The notes: generated by a model from the sequence alone, not told the origin. Positions 9,395 to 19,477 are shown, numbered from the stretch's first letter. The stretch is DNA of 64,000 bases from Jiulongibacter sediminis (GCF_001306455.1 NZ_LGTQ01000009.1:372001-436000), one strand, 5' to 3'. Numbers and translations are program-made.

Positions 9395-9400
9395 ACAAAA

Positions 9401-9428
9401 AGCCCGACCTGATTGCTCAAGCCGGGCT
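9401..9428. terminator. Bidirectional terminator between LytTR regulator and rpsJ
   Basis: AGCCCG at 9401-9406 pairs with CGGGCT at 9423-9428 and is flanked by A-rich sequence on the left. It sits between the converging regulator and rpsJ genes; the A-run before it gives rpsJ transcripts a U-run. Confidence 0.7.
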
Positions 9429-9450
9429 CTGAAAATACGTTGTACTCAAG

Positions 9451-9756
9451 TTATACTTTGATTTCTACGTCAACACCAGACGGCAATTCTAATTTCATCA
9501 AGGCATCTACCGTGTTTGGGCTTGCAGAGAAGATATCGATCAATCTCTTGTAAGTACAAAGCTGGAACTGCTCTCTTGATTTCTTAGAAACGTGCGGTGA
9601 ACGCAAAACTGTGAATTTCTCTTTCTTGGTTGGTAAAGGAATTGGGCCACTGATTACGGCTCCTGTAGATTTTACAGCCTTTACGATTTTCTCTGCTGAG
9701 TTGTCAAGAAGATTGTGGTCAAATGACTTCAGCTTAATTCTGATTTTCTGAGACAT
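9451..9756 (-). CDS. rpsJ: 30S ribosomal protein S10 (uS10)
   Basis: At 101 residues this has the normal S10 length, with family motifs [36 protein letters not shown] and [10 protein letters not shown]10 belongs to the small-subunit head and also works in transcription antitermination with NusB. It usually opens the S10 operon after fusA. Here neither fusA nor rplC is adjacent: a consensus promoter lies upstream and a terminator downstream, so it is a single-gene unit. No base-composition sign of transfer is obvious. Confidence 0.97.
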   Translation of the reverse strand: MSQKIRIKLKSFDHNLLDNSAEKIVKAVKSTGAVISGPIPLPTKKEKFTVLRSPHVSKKSREQFQLCTYKRLIDIFSASPNTVDALMKLELPSGVDVEIKV

Positions 9757-9829
9757 CGGTTCAAATAATTTAAAGTGTTAAACATCTGAGAACGAAAGAA
9801 CCATATACTCCGTCCTCTCAAATGGGCTG

Positions 9830-9860
9830 CAAAGGTAAATGAATTTTTAAAGTTTTCAAA
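9830..9860 (-). promoter_or_regulatory. Promoter of rpsJ
   Basis: On the minus strand a -33 TTTG (9857-9860) is followed after 19 bases by -7 TACCTTTG (9830-9837). That is an exact match to the Bacteroidota housekeeping promoter pattern, with a leader of about 65 bases to the rpsJ ATG. Confidence 0.75.
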
Positions 9861-9958
9861 TATTGACCATTAAATAAATGGCGGGTCAATTTTCAGTGTA
9901 AGCCTCATAAAATCAGGTCAATTTGTGTTAATTCGCAGCTGAATCAAATCGGCTATAA

Positions 9959-10828
9959 ATGGTCTGTCTTCAAAACGATTTTATTAAGGTTTGGATTAAA
10001 CCCAAAGGTGCAGAATTAAAAAGTCTGGTGAATAAGAAAACGGGTGTGGAATATCTATGGGATGCCAATCCGAGGTACTGGGGTAAGTCATCTCCTGTTC
10101 TGTTTCCTATTGTGGGAGCATTAAAAGACAATATGTATACGTTTGATGGGCAAACTTACGATCTGCCGAGACACGGTTTTGCTCGCGATATGATGTTTAC
10201 CGTGGAGTCAAAGTCAGAAACTCAAGCCATTTTTCTGCTGAAATCAGATGTGGAAACCAAGAAAGTGTACCCGTTTGAATTTGAGTTTCGACTAATTTAC
10301 GCTGTTGAGAAGAATAAGCTGACCACCACTTATGAGGTCAAAAATGTAGGGGCAGGTGAAATGTATTTCTCAGTAGGTGGTCACCCGGCTTTTGCAGTGC
10401 CACTTCAGCCAGAACACCTTTACACTGATTATTACCTGGAATTTAACTTTGATTCAGACCCTAAGAAATGGCTTCTCAATGAGGCCGGTCTACTCAACGG
10501 TGAGCAGCAGGCTGTTTTCCTTGATCACGGAAAATTGCCGTTAACCAAAGAGCTTTTCAAAGATGATGCTCTGGTTTTCAAAGGTCTGGGCTCTGACCAA
10601 ATAGCAATCCGAAATCAAAAGAATGAGACGGCCTTGCTCTTTAATTTCAAAGACTTTCCTTTTTTCGGAATCTGGGCGGCTAAAGATGCTCCATTCGTTT
10701 GCCTGGAGCCTTGGTGCGGTGTGGCAGATGATGTTGACCATGATCAGGACCTGAAAAATAAAGAAGGGATCAATAAACTTGGGGTAGGGGAGAGCTTTGA
10801 ACGGGCCTGGAGTGTGGAAGTAAGCTGA
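9959..10828 (+). CDS. Aldose 1-epimerase family protein (LacX-like)
   Basis: This 289-residue protein resembles the galactose mutarotase superfamily, LacX/YeaD-like branch. Visible features are GAELKSLVNKKTGVEYLW at the N-terminus, the SPVLFPIVGALKDN segment, RHGFARD, SVGGHPAFAVPL and a C-terminal CLEPWCGVADD. The family interconverts alpha and beta anomers of sugars or sugar phosphates; the RHGFARD and GGHPAF histidines fit the expected active site. The natural sugar is unknown. It stands alone between rpsJ (divergent) and valS, with 268 bases before valS where I see no convincing gene. Confidence 0.85.
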   Translation: MVCLQNDFIKVWIKPKGAELKSLVNKKTGVEYLWDANPRYWGKSSPVLFPIVGALKDNMYTFDGQTYDLPRHGFARDMMFTVESKSETQAIFLLKSDVETKKVYPFEFEFRLIYAVEKNKLTTTYEVKNVGAGEMYFSVGGHPAFAVPLQPEHLYTDYYLEFNFDSDPKKWLLNEAGLLNGEQQAVFLDHGKLPLTKELFKDDALVFKGLGSDQIAIRNQKNETALLFNFKDFPFFGIWAAKDAPFVCLEPWCGVADDVDHDQDLKNKEGINKLGVGESFERAWSVEVS

Positions 10829-11062
10829 TTAGTATTGATGGAATACGGTCATAGTTTTACAAAATGAGACCTTTTACCTGTTGTGAAAATGGGAGTGATT
10901 CAGGTGAACGAAAAGGATGATGCTTATTAACTGAGTAGGCAATCCTTCTGTAAAATAGTCATTGATCCCTGGTTTGGCCTTTTCGCTTTTCTTACGGATA
11001 CCTGTCTTGCTTTCACCACAGATAGTCAATGCAAATAGTGCCTTAATGAAAAGCAAATTCCC

Positions 11063-11070
11063 TAATTTTG
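11063..11070 (+). promoter_or_regulatory. Probable -7 element for valS
   Basis: TAATTTTG at 11063-11070 matches the Bacteroidota -7 pattern and lies 27 bases before the valS ATG. I see no good -33 TTTG about 20 bases upstream, so the promoter call is tentative. Confidence 0.4.
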
Positions 11071-11096
11071 CGGCTTCAAATTAAAAACAGGCCTTC

Positions 11097-13727
11097 ATGG
11101 AGATCTCAAAAACATATAATCCCAAAGAAACCGAAGATAAATGGTATAGCTACTGGATGGAGAATGGATTTTTCAAATCGACTCCAAATCCTGAGAAAGA
11201 GCCATATACCATCGTCATTCCGCCACCAAATGTGACGGGCGTGCTTCATATGGGACATATGTTGAATAATACCATTCAGGATGTGCTCATCCGTAAAGCC
11301 CGAATGGAGGGAAAGGAGGCTTGTTGGGTGCCAGGCACTGATCACGCCTCTATTGCTACAGAGGCCAAAGTGGTGGCCATGCTGAAAGAGAAGGGCATTA
11401 ATAAGGCTGACCTTAGCCGTGATGAGTTTTTACAATATTGCTGGGAATGGACCGAAAAATATGGTGGAATCATTCTTCAGCAATTAAGAAAACTAGGTGC
11501 TTCGTGTGATTGGGATCGCACCCGTTTTACCATGGAAGATAGTCTGTACGATGCCGTTATTGAGGTTTTCGTTGATCTTTATAATAAAGAGGATATCTAC
11601 CGCGGATATCGCATGGTAAACTGGGATCCGGAGGCTAAAACCACGGTTTCTGACGAGGAAGTAATTACTGTAGAGCGTCCTCAAAAGCTGGTTTACATTA
11701 AGTATGAAGGGAATGATGGTGATGTGTTGATCGCTACTACCCGCCCGGAAACCATTATGGCCGATGCTGCCATTTGTGTTAATCCTGAGGATGAACGCTA
11801 TAAAAATCTGGTTGGGAAGAAGGTTCGTATTCCATTGATCAACAGAGAAATCGAAGTTATTGCCGACGAATATGTGGAAATGGAGTTCGGTACAGGATGT
11901 CTTAAGGTAACCCCGGCTCATGATCAGAATGACTTTGCACTTGGCAAAAAGCACAATCTGGAAGTTATTGATCTTTTGACAGATGATGCTAAACTCAACG
12001 AGAAAGCTAAGATTTTGGTAGGTGAAGATCGTTTTGTGGCTCGTAAGAAGATTGTGAAAATGCTGGAGGAATCCGGTAATCTGATCAAGGTCGAGGATTA
12101 TACCTCAAACGTAGGCACATCTGAGCGTACAGGTGCTGTTATTGAGCCTAAAATCTCTTTACAGTGGTTCCTGAAAATGGATCGCCTGAGCAAACCAGCT
12201 TGGGATAACGTTATGGATGATACCATTCAATTGATTCCGCCTAAATTCAAGAACACCTATAATCACTGGATGGAAAATGTGCGTGATTGGTGTATTAGTC
12301 GTCAGCTTTGGTGGGGGCATCGGATTCCGGCTTACTACCTGGAAGATGGTACTTGCATAGTGGCAAAATCAAAGCAAGAGGCTTTGAAAATTGCCCGGGA
12401 TAAGTATCAGCTTTTTGCGTTAAGTGAAAAAGATCTGACGCAAGACGAAGATGTTCTGGATACCTGGTTTAGCTCCTGGCTATGGCCAATGAGTGTTTTC
12501 GACGGTTTTAAAAATCCAGATAATGAAGACATTAACTATTACTACCCGACAAATGATCTTGTAACTGCTCCTGAAATTCTGTTTTTCTGGGTGGCCCGCA
12601 TGATCATTGCTGGTTACGAATACAAGGGCACTTACCCTTTCAAAAATGTTTATCTGACCGGTATCGTTCGTGATAAGCAGGGTAGAAAAATGTCAAAGTC
12701 TTTGGGTAATTCGCCTGATCCTTTGGAGTTGATTGAGAAGTACGGAGCGGATGGGGTAAGAACAGGTATGCTTTTCAGTTCACCGGCGGGTAACGATTTG
12801 CCTTTTGACGAAAAACTATGTGAGCAGGGAAGAAACTTCTCCAATAAAATATGGAACGCTTTCCGACTGGTGAAAGGATGGAATGTGGATGAAAACGCGG
12901 CGGTGCCTCAGGCATCTGAAGTGGCTGTAAAATGGTTCAGGTCAAAACTTAACCAGACCATTGCGGAGGTACAGGATCATTACGGCAAGTACCGCATGAG
13001 TGATGCTTTGTTAAGCACCTATAACCTCATCTGGAATGACTTCTGCTCACAATATCTGGAGATGGTCAAACCGGCCTATGTGGATGGTCAAAGTTTGCCT
13101 ATTGATAAAACTACATTCGATTTGACCATTGAGTTTTTTGATGAACTCATGAGGCTCGTTCATCCTTGGACACCTTTTATTACCGAAGAAATCTGGCAAA
13201 ACCTGAGTGAAAGAGGTGAAAAAGCGACTATTTGTCAAGCGGAGTTTCCGTCTGGTGGAGCTGTGGAACAAGGTATTCTTTCCGATTTGGAAATCGTTTT
13301 TGAGTTAGTTTCTTGGGTAAGAAATACCCGCCAGTCAAAACAAATTTCTCCGAAAGAGGCTTTGCCTTTGAGTATCAAAACGGCAGATATTTCAAAATAT
13401 AAGGAACTGACGGATCTGGTCGGCAAGCTTGCGAATATCAGTGAGGTTAACTTTGTAGAGGAGGTTTCAGGAGCCAGTTTGGTGATTAAAGGCGATGAAT
13501 TCGGTCTTGATCTTGGTGATAATATTGACGTAGAAGAAGAGCGTTCAAATACCTTGAAAGAATTGGAATATGCCAGAGGTTTCAAGGTTTCAGTAGAAAA
13601 GAAATTGTCCAACGAGCGTTTCGTACAAAATGCGAAACCAGAAATTGTTCAACGGGAAAAAGACAAACTGGCTGATGCTGAATCAAAGATCAAGGCCCTG
13701 GAAGAGGCCCTTGCGAAGCTCGGGTAG
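11097..13727 (+). CDS. valS: Valine--tRNA ligase
   Basis: This 876-residue class I synthetase charges tRNA-Val. The HIGH signature is HMGH at residues 51-54 after PPPNVTGVL, and KMSKS lies near residue 532 in GRKMSKSLGNSPDPL. The editing domain (about 195-340) has TTRPETIMAD and the anticodon-binding part follows residue 600. The last 65 or so residues form the charged coiled-coil arm typical of ValRS. Length is normal. A -7-like element precedes it, and murI follows after 43 bases. Confidence 0.97.
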   Translation: MEISKTYNPKETEDKWYSYWMENGFFKSTPNPEKEPYTIVIPPPNVTGVLHMGHMLNNTIQDVLIRKARMEGKEACWVPGTDHASIATEAKVVAMLKEKGINKADLSRDEFLQYCWEWTEKYGGIILQQLRKLGASCDWDRTRFTMEDSLYDAVIEVFVDLYNKEDIYRGYRMVNWDPEAKTTVSDEEVITVERPQKLVYIKYEGNDGDVLIATTRPETIMADAAICVNPEDERYKNLVGKKVRIPLINREIEVIADEYVEMEFGTGCLKVTPAHDQNDFALGKKHNLEVIDLLTDDAKLNEKAKILVGEDRFVARKKIVKMLEESGNLIKVEDYTSNVGTSERTGAVIEPKISLQWFLKMDRLSKPAWDNVMDDTIQLIPPKFKNTYNHWMENVRDWCISRQLWWGHRIPAYYLEDGTCIVAKSKQEALKIARDKYQLFALSEKDLTQDEDVLDTWFSSWLWPMSVFDGFKNPDNEDINYYYPTNDLVTAPEILFFWVARMIIAGYEYKGTYPFKNVYLTGIVRDKQGRKMSKSLGNSPDPLELIEKYGADGVRTGMLFSSPAGNDLPFDEKLCEQGRNFSNKIWNAFRLVKGWNVDENAAVPQASEVAVKWFRSKLNQTIAEVQDHYGKYRMSDALLSTYNLIWNDFCSQYLEMVKPAYVDGQSLPIDKTTFDLTIEFFDELMRLVHPWTPFITEEIWQNLSERGEKATICQAEFPSGGAVEQGILSDLEIVFELVSWVRNTRQSKQISPKEALPLSIKTADISKYKELTDLVGKLANISEVNFVEEVSGASLVIKGDEFGLDLGDNIDVEEERSNTLKELEYARGFKVSVEKKLSNERFVQNAKPEIVQREKDKLADAESKIKALEEALAKLG

Positions 13728-13770
13728 TATTGGTCTTTGATCTTAAATCTTTCGTCTTAAGTCTTAGATA

Positions 13771-14535
13771 ATGATCGGCGTATTTGATTCCGGAATTGGT
13801 GGATTGACTTTGCTTCATGAGCTAACAAGGCTTATGCCACATGAAGACTACATTTATTTTGCCGATACCGATCACGTACCTTATTCATACCGGACCAAAG
13901 AGGAGATCAAGGGTTTTGTTGAAGAATCCATATTATTTCTAAGGGAAAAGGGTTGTGATGTCATTGTTCTTGCCTGCAATACGGCCACAAATGTTGCGGT
14001 AGAATACCTTCGTGAAAAATATGATTTTCCTATTGTGGCTATTCAGCCAGCCGTGAAAGTAGCCGCTGATCACAGTGAAGATAATAAACGGATTTTGGCC
14101 TGTGCCACCCCTGTTACGTTAAATGCTGACCGCTACAAAAATCTTGTAGCTCAGCTTGGGATTGGTGAAAGATTGGATAACCTGCCCTTGCCAAAACTTG
14201 TTGAATTTGCAGAGAAAGGCATTTTTGAGGGTAAAGAAGTTGAGGAGTACCTGAAGCAGGAGATTGAGAAACTGTTTAGCCAAGAACACCATTTCATTGT
14301 TCTTGGTTGTACGCATTTTACCTTTTATGAAAGGATAATAGAGCAGCTTTTTCCTACCCTCCAGGCTTTAGATGGAAATGAAGGGACGGCCCGTCAGGTG
14401 AAACGGGTTTTAGAGAAAGAGGTGGGTTTGAAGACTTCAGGGTCTGGTCATACAGTGTTCTATGAGTCTGGTAGAAAAGTGGAAAACCTTGCCAAATATG
14501 CAAAACTGCTTGCCAAGCTTCGACTTAGCTCATAA
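13771..14535 (+). CDS. murI: Glutamate racemase
   Basis: This 254-residue enzyme makes D-glutamate for peptidoglycan. The catalytic cysteines are visible in VLACNTATN (Cys69) and VLGCTHF (about 182), along with the N-terminal FDSGIGGLT (Asp6, Ser7) and FADTDHVPY. Length and motifs are complete. It follows valS by 43 bases and its 3' end overlaps the converging recO by 11 bases. Confidence 0.97.
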   Translation: MIGVFDSGIGGLTLLHELTRLMPHEDYIYFADTDHVPYSYRTKEEIKGFVEESILFLREKGCDVIVLACNTATNVAVEYLREKYDFPIVAIQPAVKVAADHSEDNKRILACATPVTLNADRYKNLVAQLGIGERLDNLPLPKLVEFAEKGIFEGKEVEEYLKQEIEKLFSQEHHFIVLGCTHFTFYERIIEQLFPTLQALDGNEGTARQVKRVLEKEVGLKTSGSGHTVFYESGRKVENLAKYAKLLAKLRLSS

Positions 14536-15220
14536 TTTCCCGCAAGACGGGCAAAGATTTCAATTCGCCAAATTCCTCCTGATGCAATCGGTAAAAAGTT
14601 AAAAGAACATCAAGAAGGTGATTTCTGAAAACCTTTCCCATATCAAGTGTATCTGTAAAGTCTGCTTTCAGGAGTAAATTGAGATATTTTTTTGTCTCCG
14701 TTTCCACCGGAATTGTTACCCCGAATTCTTTAAACTGATTTTCTACTTCTATGGCGTCTTGTGGTGCAAAGCCTAGGTAATTACTGTATTTCGTCAGAAA
14801 AATAAGGTGAAAATTCTCAATACCTGAGGTCATCTCGTCAAGAGTGACAATGGATTGGTAGAGAAAAAAGAATAAAGCTTCGTTCTCTGTTTGCTCTTTC
14901 AATGTTTTGCTGATCACCTCATTCAGAAAAATGGAAATCGTTGATTTCCGAACCTCAAACGGCAGGCTTTTCAGTGGAGCGGTACACTTGATTTCAGAAA
15001 TTCGGTGGAGGTCTTTTTTCTGATCATGATAAACCACCAGATCAAGCAAAGTTAAGGGCTGAAAAAGGGCGATTTTATTTTTGCCGCGGGCTGTGCGTAC
15101 ACCATTCTCAATATAGCTCTGCACCCCAAACTTCTCTGTATAGATTTTACAAATCACCGAAGTCTCCCGATAAGGAATAAAACTGAGAACTATGCCTTTG
15201 GTTTTATGAAGCATGTGCAA
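14525..15220 (-). CDS. recO: DNA repair protein RecO
   Basis: This 231-residue protein has the RecO layout: an N-terminal OB fold (KTKGIVLSFIPYRETSVICKIYTE is the family start, followed by GARGKNK-like RTARGKNK), then a helical C-terminal domain with YSNYLGFAPQ. RecO works with RecF and RecR to load RecA on SSB-coated DNA. The start may be Met1 or Met3, six bases apart. It overlaps the murI end by 11 bases in convergent orientation. Confidence 0.92.
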   Translation of the reverse strand: MHMLHKTKGIVLSFIPYRETSVICKIYTEKFGVQSYIENGVRTARGKNKIALFQPLTLLDLVVYHDQKKDLHRISEIKCTAPLKSLPFEVRKSTISIFLNEVISKTLKEQTENEALFFFLYQSIVTLDEMTSGIENFHLIFLTKYSNYLGFAPQDAIEVENQFKEFGVTIPVETETKKYLNLLLKADFTDTLDMGKVFRNHLLDVLLTFYRLHQEEFGELKSLPVLREIMS

Positions 15221-15319
15221 AGAACAGCAAAAGTTAAATAATTGTAATAACTAATTATTTAGTCGTTTTTGTGTCAAAAATCTTATATCTTCGGTTTAAT
15301 TACTCAACTTCCTTATAGT

Positions 15320-18124
15320 ATGAAACTTCCACAACTACTTCTTTGCTTCCTGCTCACCTCTTTTTTCGCTAATGCTCAAAATCGTGTAACAGTCTCAGGT
15401 CATATTGAAGACAGCTCCGGCACAGCCCTATCGTATACCTCAGTGCTGATTTTGGCTCCATCTGATTCGTCCTTGATTACCTATGCTCTAACAAATGACG
15501 AGGGCGACTTTATTTTCAAAAATTTGGAAAGAAAGCCAATGCTTATTAAAGCGACTTATGTTAGTTATTTGCCTCATCAGGAAGAACTTGTTTTGCCGGA
15601 AACCGGAGATTTGAATTTAGAGAAAATAGTACTGAACCCTATATCAAAAGAGCTTTATGAGGTAGTGGTTAAAACGGCCAAAGCTCCAATCAGTATCAAA
15701 GGCGATACAATTGAGTACGACGCAAGCAAGTTTAAAGTGCCTCCCGGGGCAACTCTTGAAGAGCTGATCAGAAAACTTCCGGGAGTGGAGGTGGATAAAG
15801 ATGGCAATGTGGTAGCCCAGGGCGAACAAGTTCAAAAAGTGACGGTCGATGGTCGCCGTTTTTTTGGAAACAATACCAAAGTAGCTACACAAAATCTCAA
15901 TGCTGATGCCGTGAAAAAAGTACAGTTTTTTGATGATAAATCAGAACAGTCTAAGCTCACCGGAGTGCAAGATGGATTGCGGGAAAAAACCATGAATGTA
16001 GAACTTAAAGAGGAGGCTAAGAAAGGAGGCTTTGGAAAAATAACGGCTTCAGGAGGAACAGATAATCGATGGAATACAAGCGGGCTTTTTAACAGGTTTG
16101 ATAAGGAACAACAGTTTTCAGTAATAGGATATGGGAACAATACCAATCAATCTGGAATTACTTGGGATGATTTGCAGGAATTTCAAGGCTCGGGTGCATA
16201 TAACAGATATTCAGGAATTGGAGATTTTGGATTTAATAATAATGTCTACTACAGCTCATCCAACAGCGAAGAGTCATTCAACATTCCATACAATGACCTC
16301 AGTTCGGGATATTCAAATAATCAAGCTGCCGGAATTAATTATAACTACCTGAAAAAAAAGAAGGAGCTTAATTCAAGCTACTTCTTCAGCAGAAGCGACC
16401 AGCAGATTGATACCTATGAGTCTCGGATCAATTTACTTAATCCTACCGCCACTTTTGAGACAACAGATCAGAGTATACAGGAAAACCTAACAGGGCATCA
16501 TCGACTGAATATTCGCTTTCAAAATGAAATAGACAGTAGCAATACGTTAACGCTTATCGGTCAGGGTCGTTATAGTAATTTAAACAATTCATTATCGAGT
16601 TTACAAAGTCTTATCAGGTCAGTGGATAGTGAAAGCTCTATGCAACGAAATAACGTGAACGATAAATTTTCTATGTCTTATCAGGGGTCAGCCATTTTCA
16701 GACATAAGTTTAAAAAGAACGGAAGAGTTTTAGCCCTGAGTTTTTTAAATAATGGGAGTAAGGCAGACACTGAAGGTACATTGAAAACGGCTGTTGATGT
16801 ATTAAATTCTTCAGACCCTGATACCTATTTTAGAAATTTAGATCAGTTAAATGCTTCCCTGAATGGTACACAGTTAATAAAATCAAGTGCTCTGTATGTA
16901 GAGCCTATTGGAAAGAAGGTTTTCTCTGAAAGTTTTTACAATTATAGCGTTACCAATTCTACGGTTCATCGGGAAGTCTACGATTTGAGCAATGAGAATG
17001 CTGAAACTTTAAATGAAGATTTAAGCAGGTATTTTGATAACAGGATTGTATATAACAGGTTTGGTTCAAGTATTCGATTTACATCAAAGGGAAATAATTT
17101 ATCGCTGGGGTTGGCCGGTGTCCGGTATGACTTAAATGGTGATTTTTCTGTCCGGAATAGCTCTCCCTCGTTAGGTCAGGTGGATAAAACATACATGGCT
17201 CTTACACCAAATATTGATTTCAATAAAAGGATGAAAGGTAACCAATATATGGGTTTTGACTATAGTCTAAGTATGACGCCGCCCTCAATTTCTGACCTGC
17301 AGCCTTTTAAGGATATATCTAACCCTCTCTTTATCAGAGAAGGTAATCCTGATCTTCAACCAGAGACCAGTCATTCCTTTACGGCCAGATACAATAAATA
17401 TGACCCTGCTACATTTATCAGGTTTTATATTTATGCACGTGGCTCTCTTTATACCAACAGGGTAGTTCAAAACCAAACCATAAACCCTGAAACATTGGTA
17501 ACTACTTACAGCCCGGGTAATGTCTCGGGAGGTAATTCGGGAAACATCTATGGAAGTATTGGTTTTCCTATCATTAAAACCAAGTTTTCTGTAGATATCG
17601 GCGGTAGCCCAAGTTTCAGCAACTACATCTCTTTGATTAATAATGTGGAGAATAACACAAGCAGAATTGGGTATAATTATAATGCCTCAATTACCTTGAC
17701 CCCAATTGATGGGTTTGCTTTTTATGCGGGTGCCAGAATCTCTAACTCGGAAACAAAATATGAGATTAATACCCAGCAAAATCAAAAAATAATTAACCGA
17801 TCACTTTGGGCCAGAATGAACCTGAAGCTACCCAAAGATTTCTACATTGATTCTAATTTTGATTATTCACATTTTTCAAATGAACGACTTTCTTTTGACC
17901 AGAAAGTGCCTATCTGGAACGCTTTTTTGTATAAACATCTCGGTGAAAAGAAAAAATGGGAGGTACGCTTGTCTGGCTTTGATATTCTGAAACGTAATAT
18001 CAACGTTACGCAACAGGCCAGTCAGAATTATGTTCTGTTTAGAGAAATAAACACGCTATCCAGATATTTTCTAATAGGCTTCACTTACAATATGAGGGGA
18101 GTTGAAGTAAAAAGATATAGATAA
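15320..18124 (+). CDS. Outer-membrane beta-barrel protein paired with GLPGLI protein
   Basis: I place the start at the ATG at 15320, giving 934 residues, because it begins a clean signal peptide (MKLPQLLLCFLLTSFFANAQ); an upstream in-frame TTG only adds residues ahead of that signal. The order is a carboxypeptidase-regulatory-like domain (about 22-110), a plug-like region with LEELIRKLPGVEVDKDGNV and VTVDGRRFFG, then the barrel. This subfamily commonly stands beside GLPGLI genes, as here (7-base gap). It belongs to the TonB-dependent receptor-like superfamily; transport is not proven and no ligand is known. Confidence 0.87.
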   Translation: MKLPQLLLCFLLTSFFANAQNRVTVSGHIEDSSGTALSYTSVLILAPSDSSLITYALTNDEGDFIFKNLERKPMLIKATYVSYLPHQEELVLPETGDLNLEKIVLNPISKELYEVVVKTAKAPISIKGDTIEYDASKFKVPPGATLEELIRKLPGVEVDKDGNVVAQGEQVQKVTVDGRRFFGNNTKVATQNLNADAVKKVQFFDDKSEQSKLTGVQDGLREKTMNVELKEEAKKGGFGKITASGGTDNRWNTSGLFNRFDKEQQFSVIGYGNNTNQSGITWDDLQEFQGSGAYNRYSGIGDFGFNNNVYYSSSNSEESFNIPYNDLSSGYSNNQAAGINYNYLKKKKELNSSYFFSRSDQQIDTYESRINLLNPTATFETTDQSIQENLTGHHRLNIRFQNEIDSSNTLTLIGQGRYSNLNNSLSSLQSLIRSVDSESSMQRNNVNDKFSMSYQGSAIFRHKFKKNGRVLALSFLNNGSKADTEGTLKTAVDVLNSSDPDTYFRNLDQLNASLNGTQLIKSSALYVEPIGKKVFSESFYNYSVTNSTVHREVYDLSNENAETLNEDLSRYFDNRIVYNRFGSSIRFTSKGNNLSLGLAGVRYDLNGDFSVRNSSPSLGQVDKTYMALTPNIDFNKRMKGNQYMGFDYSLSMTPPSISDLQPFKDISNPLFIREGNPDLQPETSHSFTARYNKYDPATFIRFYIYARGSLYTNRVVQNQTINPETLVTTYSPGNVSGGNSGNIYGSIGFPIIKTKFSVDIGGSPSFSNYISLINNVENNTSRIGYNYNASITLTPIDGFAFYAGARISNSETKYEINTQQNQKIINRSLWARMNLKLPKDFYIDSNFDYSHFSNERLSFDQKVPIWNAFLYKHLGEKKKWEVRLSGFDILKRNINVTQQASQNYVLFREINTLSRYFLIGFTYNMRGVEVKRYR

Positions 18125-18131
18125 TAAATAT

Positions 18132-18884
18132 ATGAAAAGTAGAATATTGAGAGCCTTCATTATCTTCCTGTTATCTTTTTTGTCCTTGGTAACAAAAGGC
18201 CAAAACCTGACTGGTGAAATAGAATTTCGATATCGAATTAATTATGCCGAAATATATGCTAGTGCAGAATACATCACTGAGCAGGAAAGAGATCGGATTA
18301 TGCTGAGCTGGGGAAATGAAGAAGGGTATAGTACCAGAATGAAATTGCAATTTTCACCCGAAAAAACGGTATATACCTACGGAGAACCATACGAACTTAA
18401 TGCATGGTCATCATTCAAGGATAATTATTTCATTATCAAGAATTTCGCAGAGAGTACCTCCATGCTCTATCTGGAGTCATTAGGAAAGACATATTTGATA
18501 GAGGATGAATTAAAAGTGCCAAAATGGAGGATAATGAATGAATTAAGGGAAATAGTAGGTCACATGTGTATGAAGGCAGTGACGCAGGATACCCTTAAAG
18601 GACAAGAAATTGTAGCCTGGTTTGCCGCCGATATACCCGTACCTGGTGGCCCGGAAAACCTCAATGGCTTGCCTGGAATGATTCTGGGATATGAAGTGAA
18701 TGGAACCCAGCTTCTGGTAGAGGCAGAGAGAATAGTTTTAGGAGAGCCCGAAGACCCTATCAAACTGCCCAAAAAAATGAAAGGGAAAAAGGTGAATTGG
18801 CAAGAATACAATGAATCGGTTGCGGAGTTTATTGATCTCTCTGTTAAAGCTAAAAGGCCTTGGTATTGGAGTTTACGTTTTTAA
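18132..18884 (+). CDS. GLPGLI family protein
   Basis: This 250-residue exported protein has a signal peptide (residues 1-24, ending TKGQ) and the name-giving motif in NLNGLPGMILGYEVNG (about 175). GLPGLI proteins are restricted mainly to Bacteroidota and are of unknown biochemical function. A Trp-bearing AWFAADIPVPGGP stretch precedes the motif, as in the family. It is 7 bases behind the beta-barrel gene and is almost certainly cotranscribed. Its stop overlaps the converging oxidase-subunit-like gene by 4 bases. Confidence 0.88.
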   Translation: MKSRILRAFIIFLLSFLSLVTKGQNLTGEIEFRYRINYAEIYASAEYITEQERDRIMLSWGNEEGYSTRMKLQFSPEKTVYTYGEPYELNAWSSFKDNYFIIKNFAESTSMLYLESLGKTYLIEDELKVPKWRIMNELREIVGHMCMKAVTQDTLKGQEIVAWFAADIPVPGGPENLNGLPGMILGYEVNGTQLLVEAERIVLGEPEDPIKLPKKMKGKKVNWQEYNESVAEFIDLSVKAKRPWYWSLRF

Positions 18885-19477
18885 CTGTTGGCTGAGCTAT
18901 GCCACAGAAAGAATAGGAAAATGATGATCCAGACGATGTCAAGAAAATGCCAGTAGAGGGTTACTAGCTTCAATCGTAAGATATTGGGAGGGTTTACGCT
19001 ATCTACAAAAGAGTCAATGTATGACCTGTTTTTCATTGACTTGTACACCACAAGACTTAAGGCGACTAAACCTCCCAAAGTATGAATCAAATGAATGCCG
19101 GAGAGGATAAAAATGAAAGAGCCTCCCGTGTTATTAGAAGGTAAAATATTATTTCTCAAAAGCGACATCCAGCCCCATATCTGCGTCATCAGAAAACCAA
19201 GAGCCAAAAAATAAGTAGCCATCAGTAGGTGTCTGTGTAATGCGAATTGTTGATTATTTAAGGCTCGACTGACCAGCTGTAAGGTGACACTACTGGCCAA
19301 AATCAGAAGTGTACTCAGCCAGAAAGCTCCCGGTAGCTGAACCGGAATATCTTGATTGACAAGCTCTTTCTTTACAAAAACCAAGAAAACAAAAAGGAAC
19401 AGTAGTGCACTACTGGCTATGCCAAGATAGAGCATAAACTGAAACGGTTCCCGTCTTTTGGTTAGAAAATTAGACAT
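18881..19477 (-). CDS. Cytochrome c oxidase subunit III-like protein
   Basis: I choose the ATG at 19477 (198 residues) because it follows the ispE stop by 2 bases and is preceded by TTTAAAT; an ATG at 19498 would overlap ispE. Five membrane helices are apparent. Subunit III hallmarks are RHLLMATYFLALGFLMTQIWGW, SGIHLIHTLGGLVAL and the terminal YWHFLDIVWIIIFLFFLW. No other oxidase subunit is in the window, so this is a separated or paralogous copy. It would join a heme-copper oxidase in the inner membrane. Confidence 0.85.
   Translation of the reverse strand: MSNFLTKRREPFQFMLYLGIASSALLFLFVFLVFVKKELVNQDIPVQLPGAFWLSTLLILASSVTLQLVSRALNNQQFALHRHLLMATYFLALGFLMTQIWGWMSLLRNNILPSNNTGGSFIFILSGIHLIHTLGGLVALSLVVYKSMKNRSYIDSFVDSVNPPNILRLKLVTLYWHFLDIVWIIIFLFFLWHSSANS

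Noticed and set aside
10874-11056. Minus-strand open frame of 60 codons before valS
   Set aside because: It has no recognisable family and no promoter pattern, and overlaps the region where the valS promoter should be.
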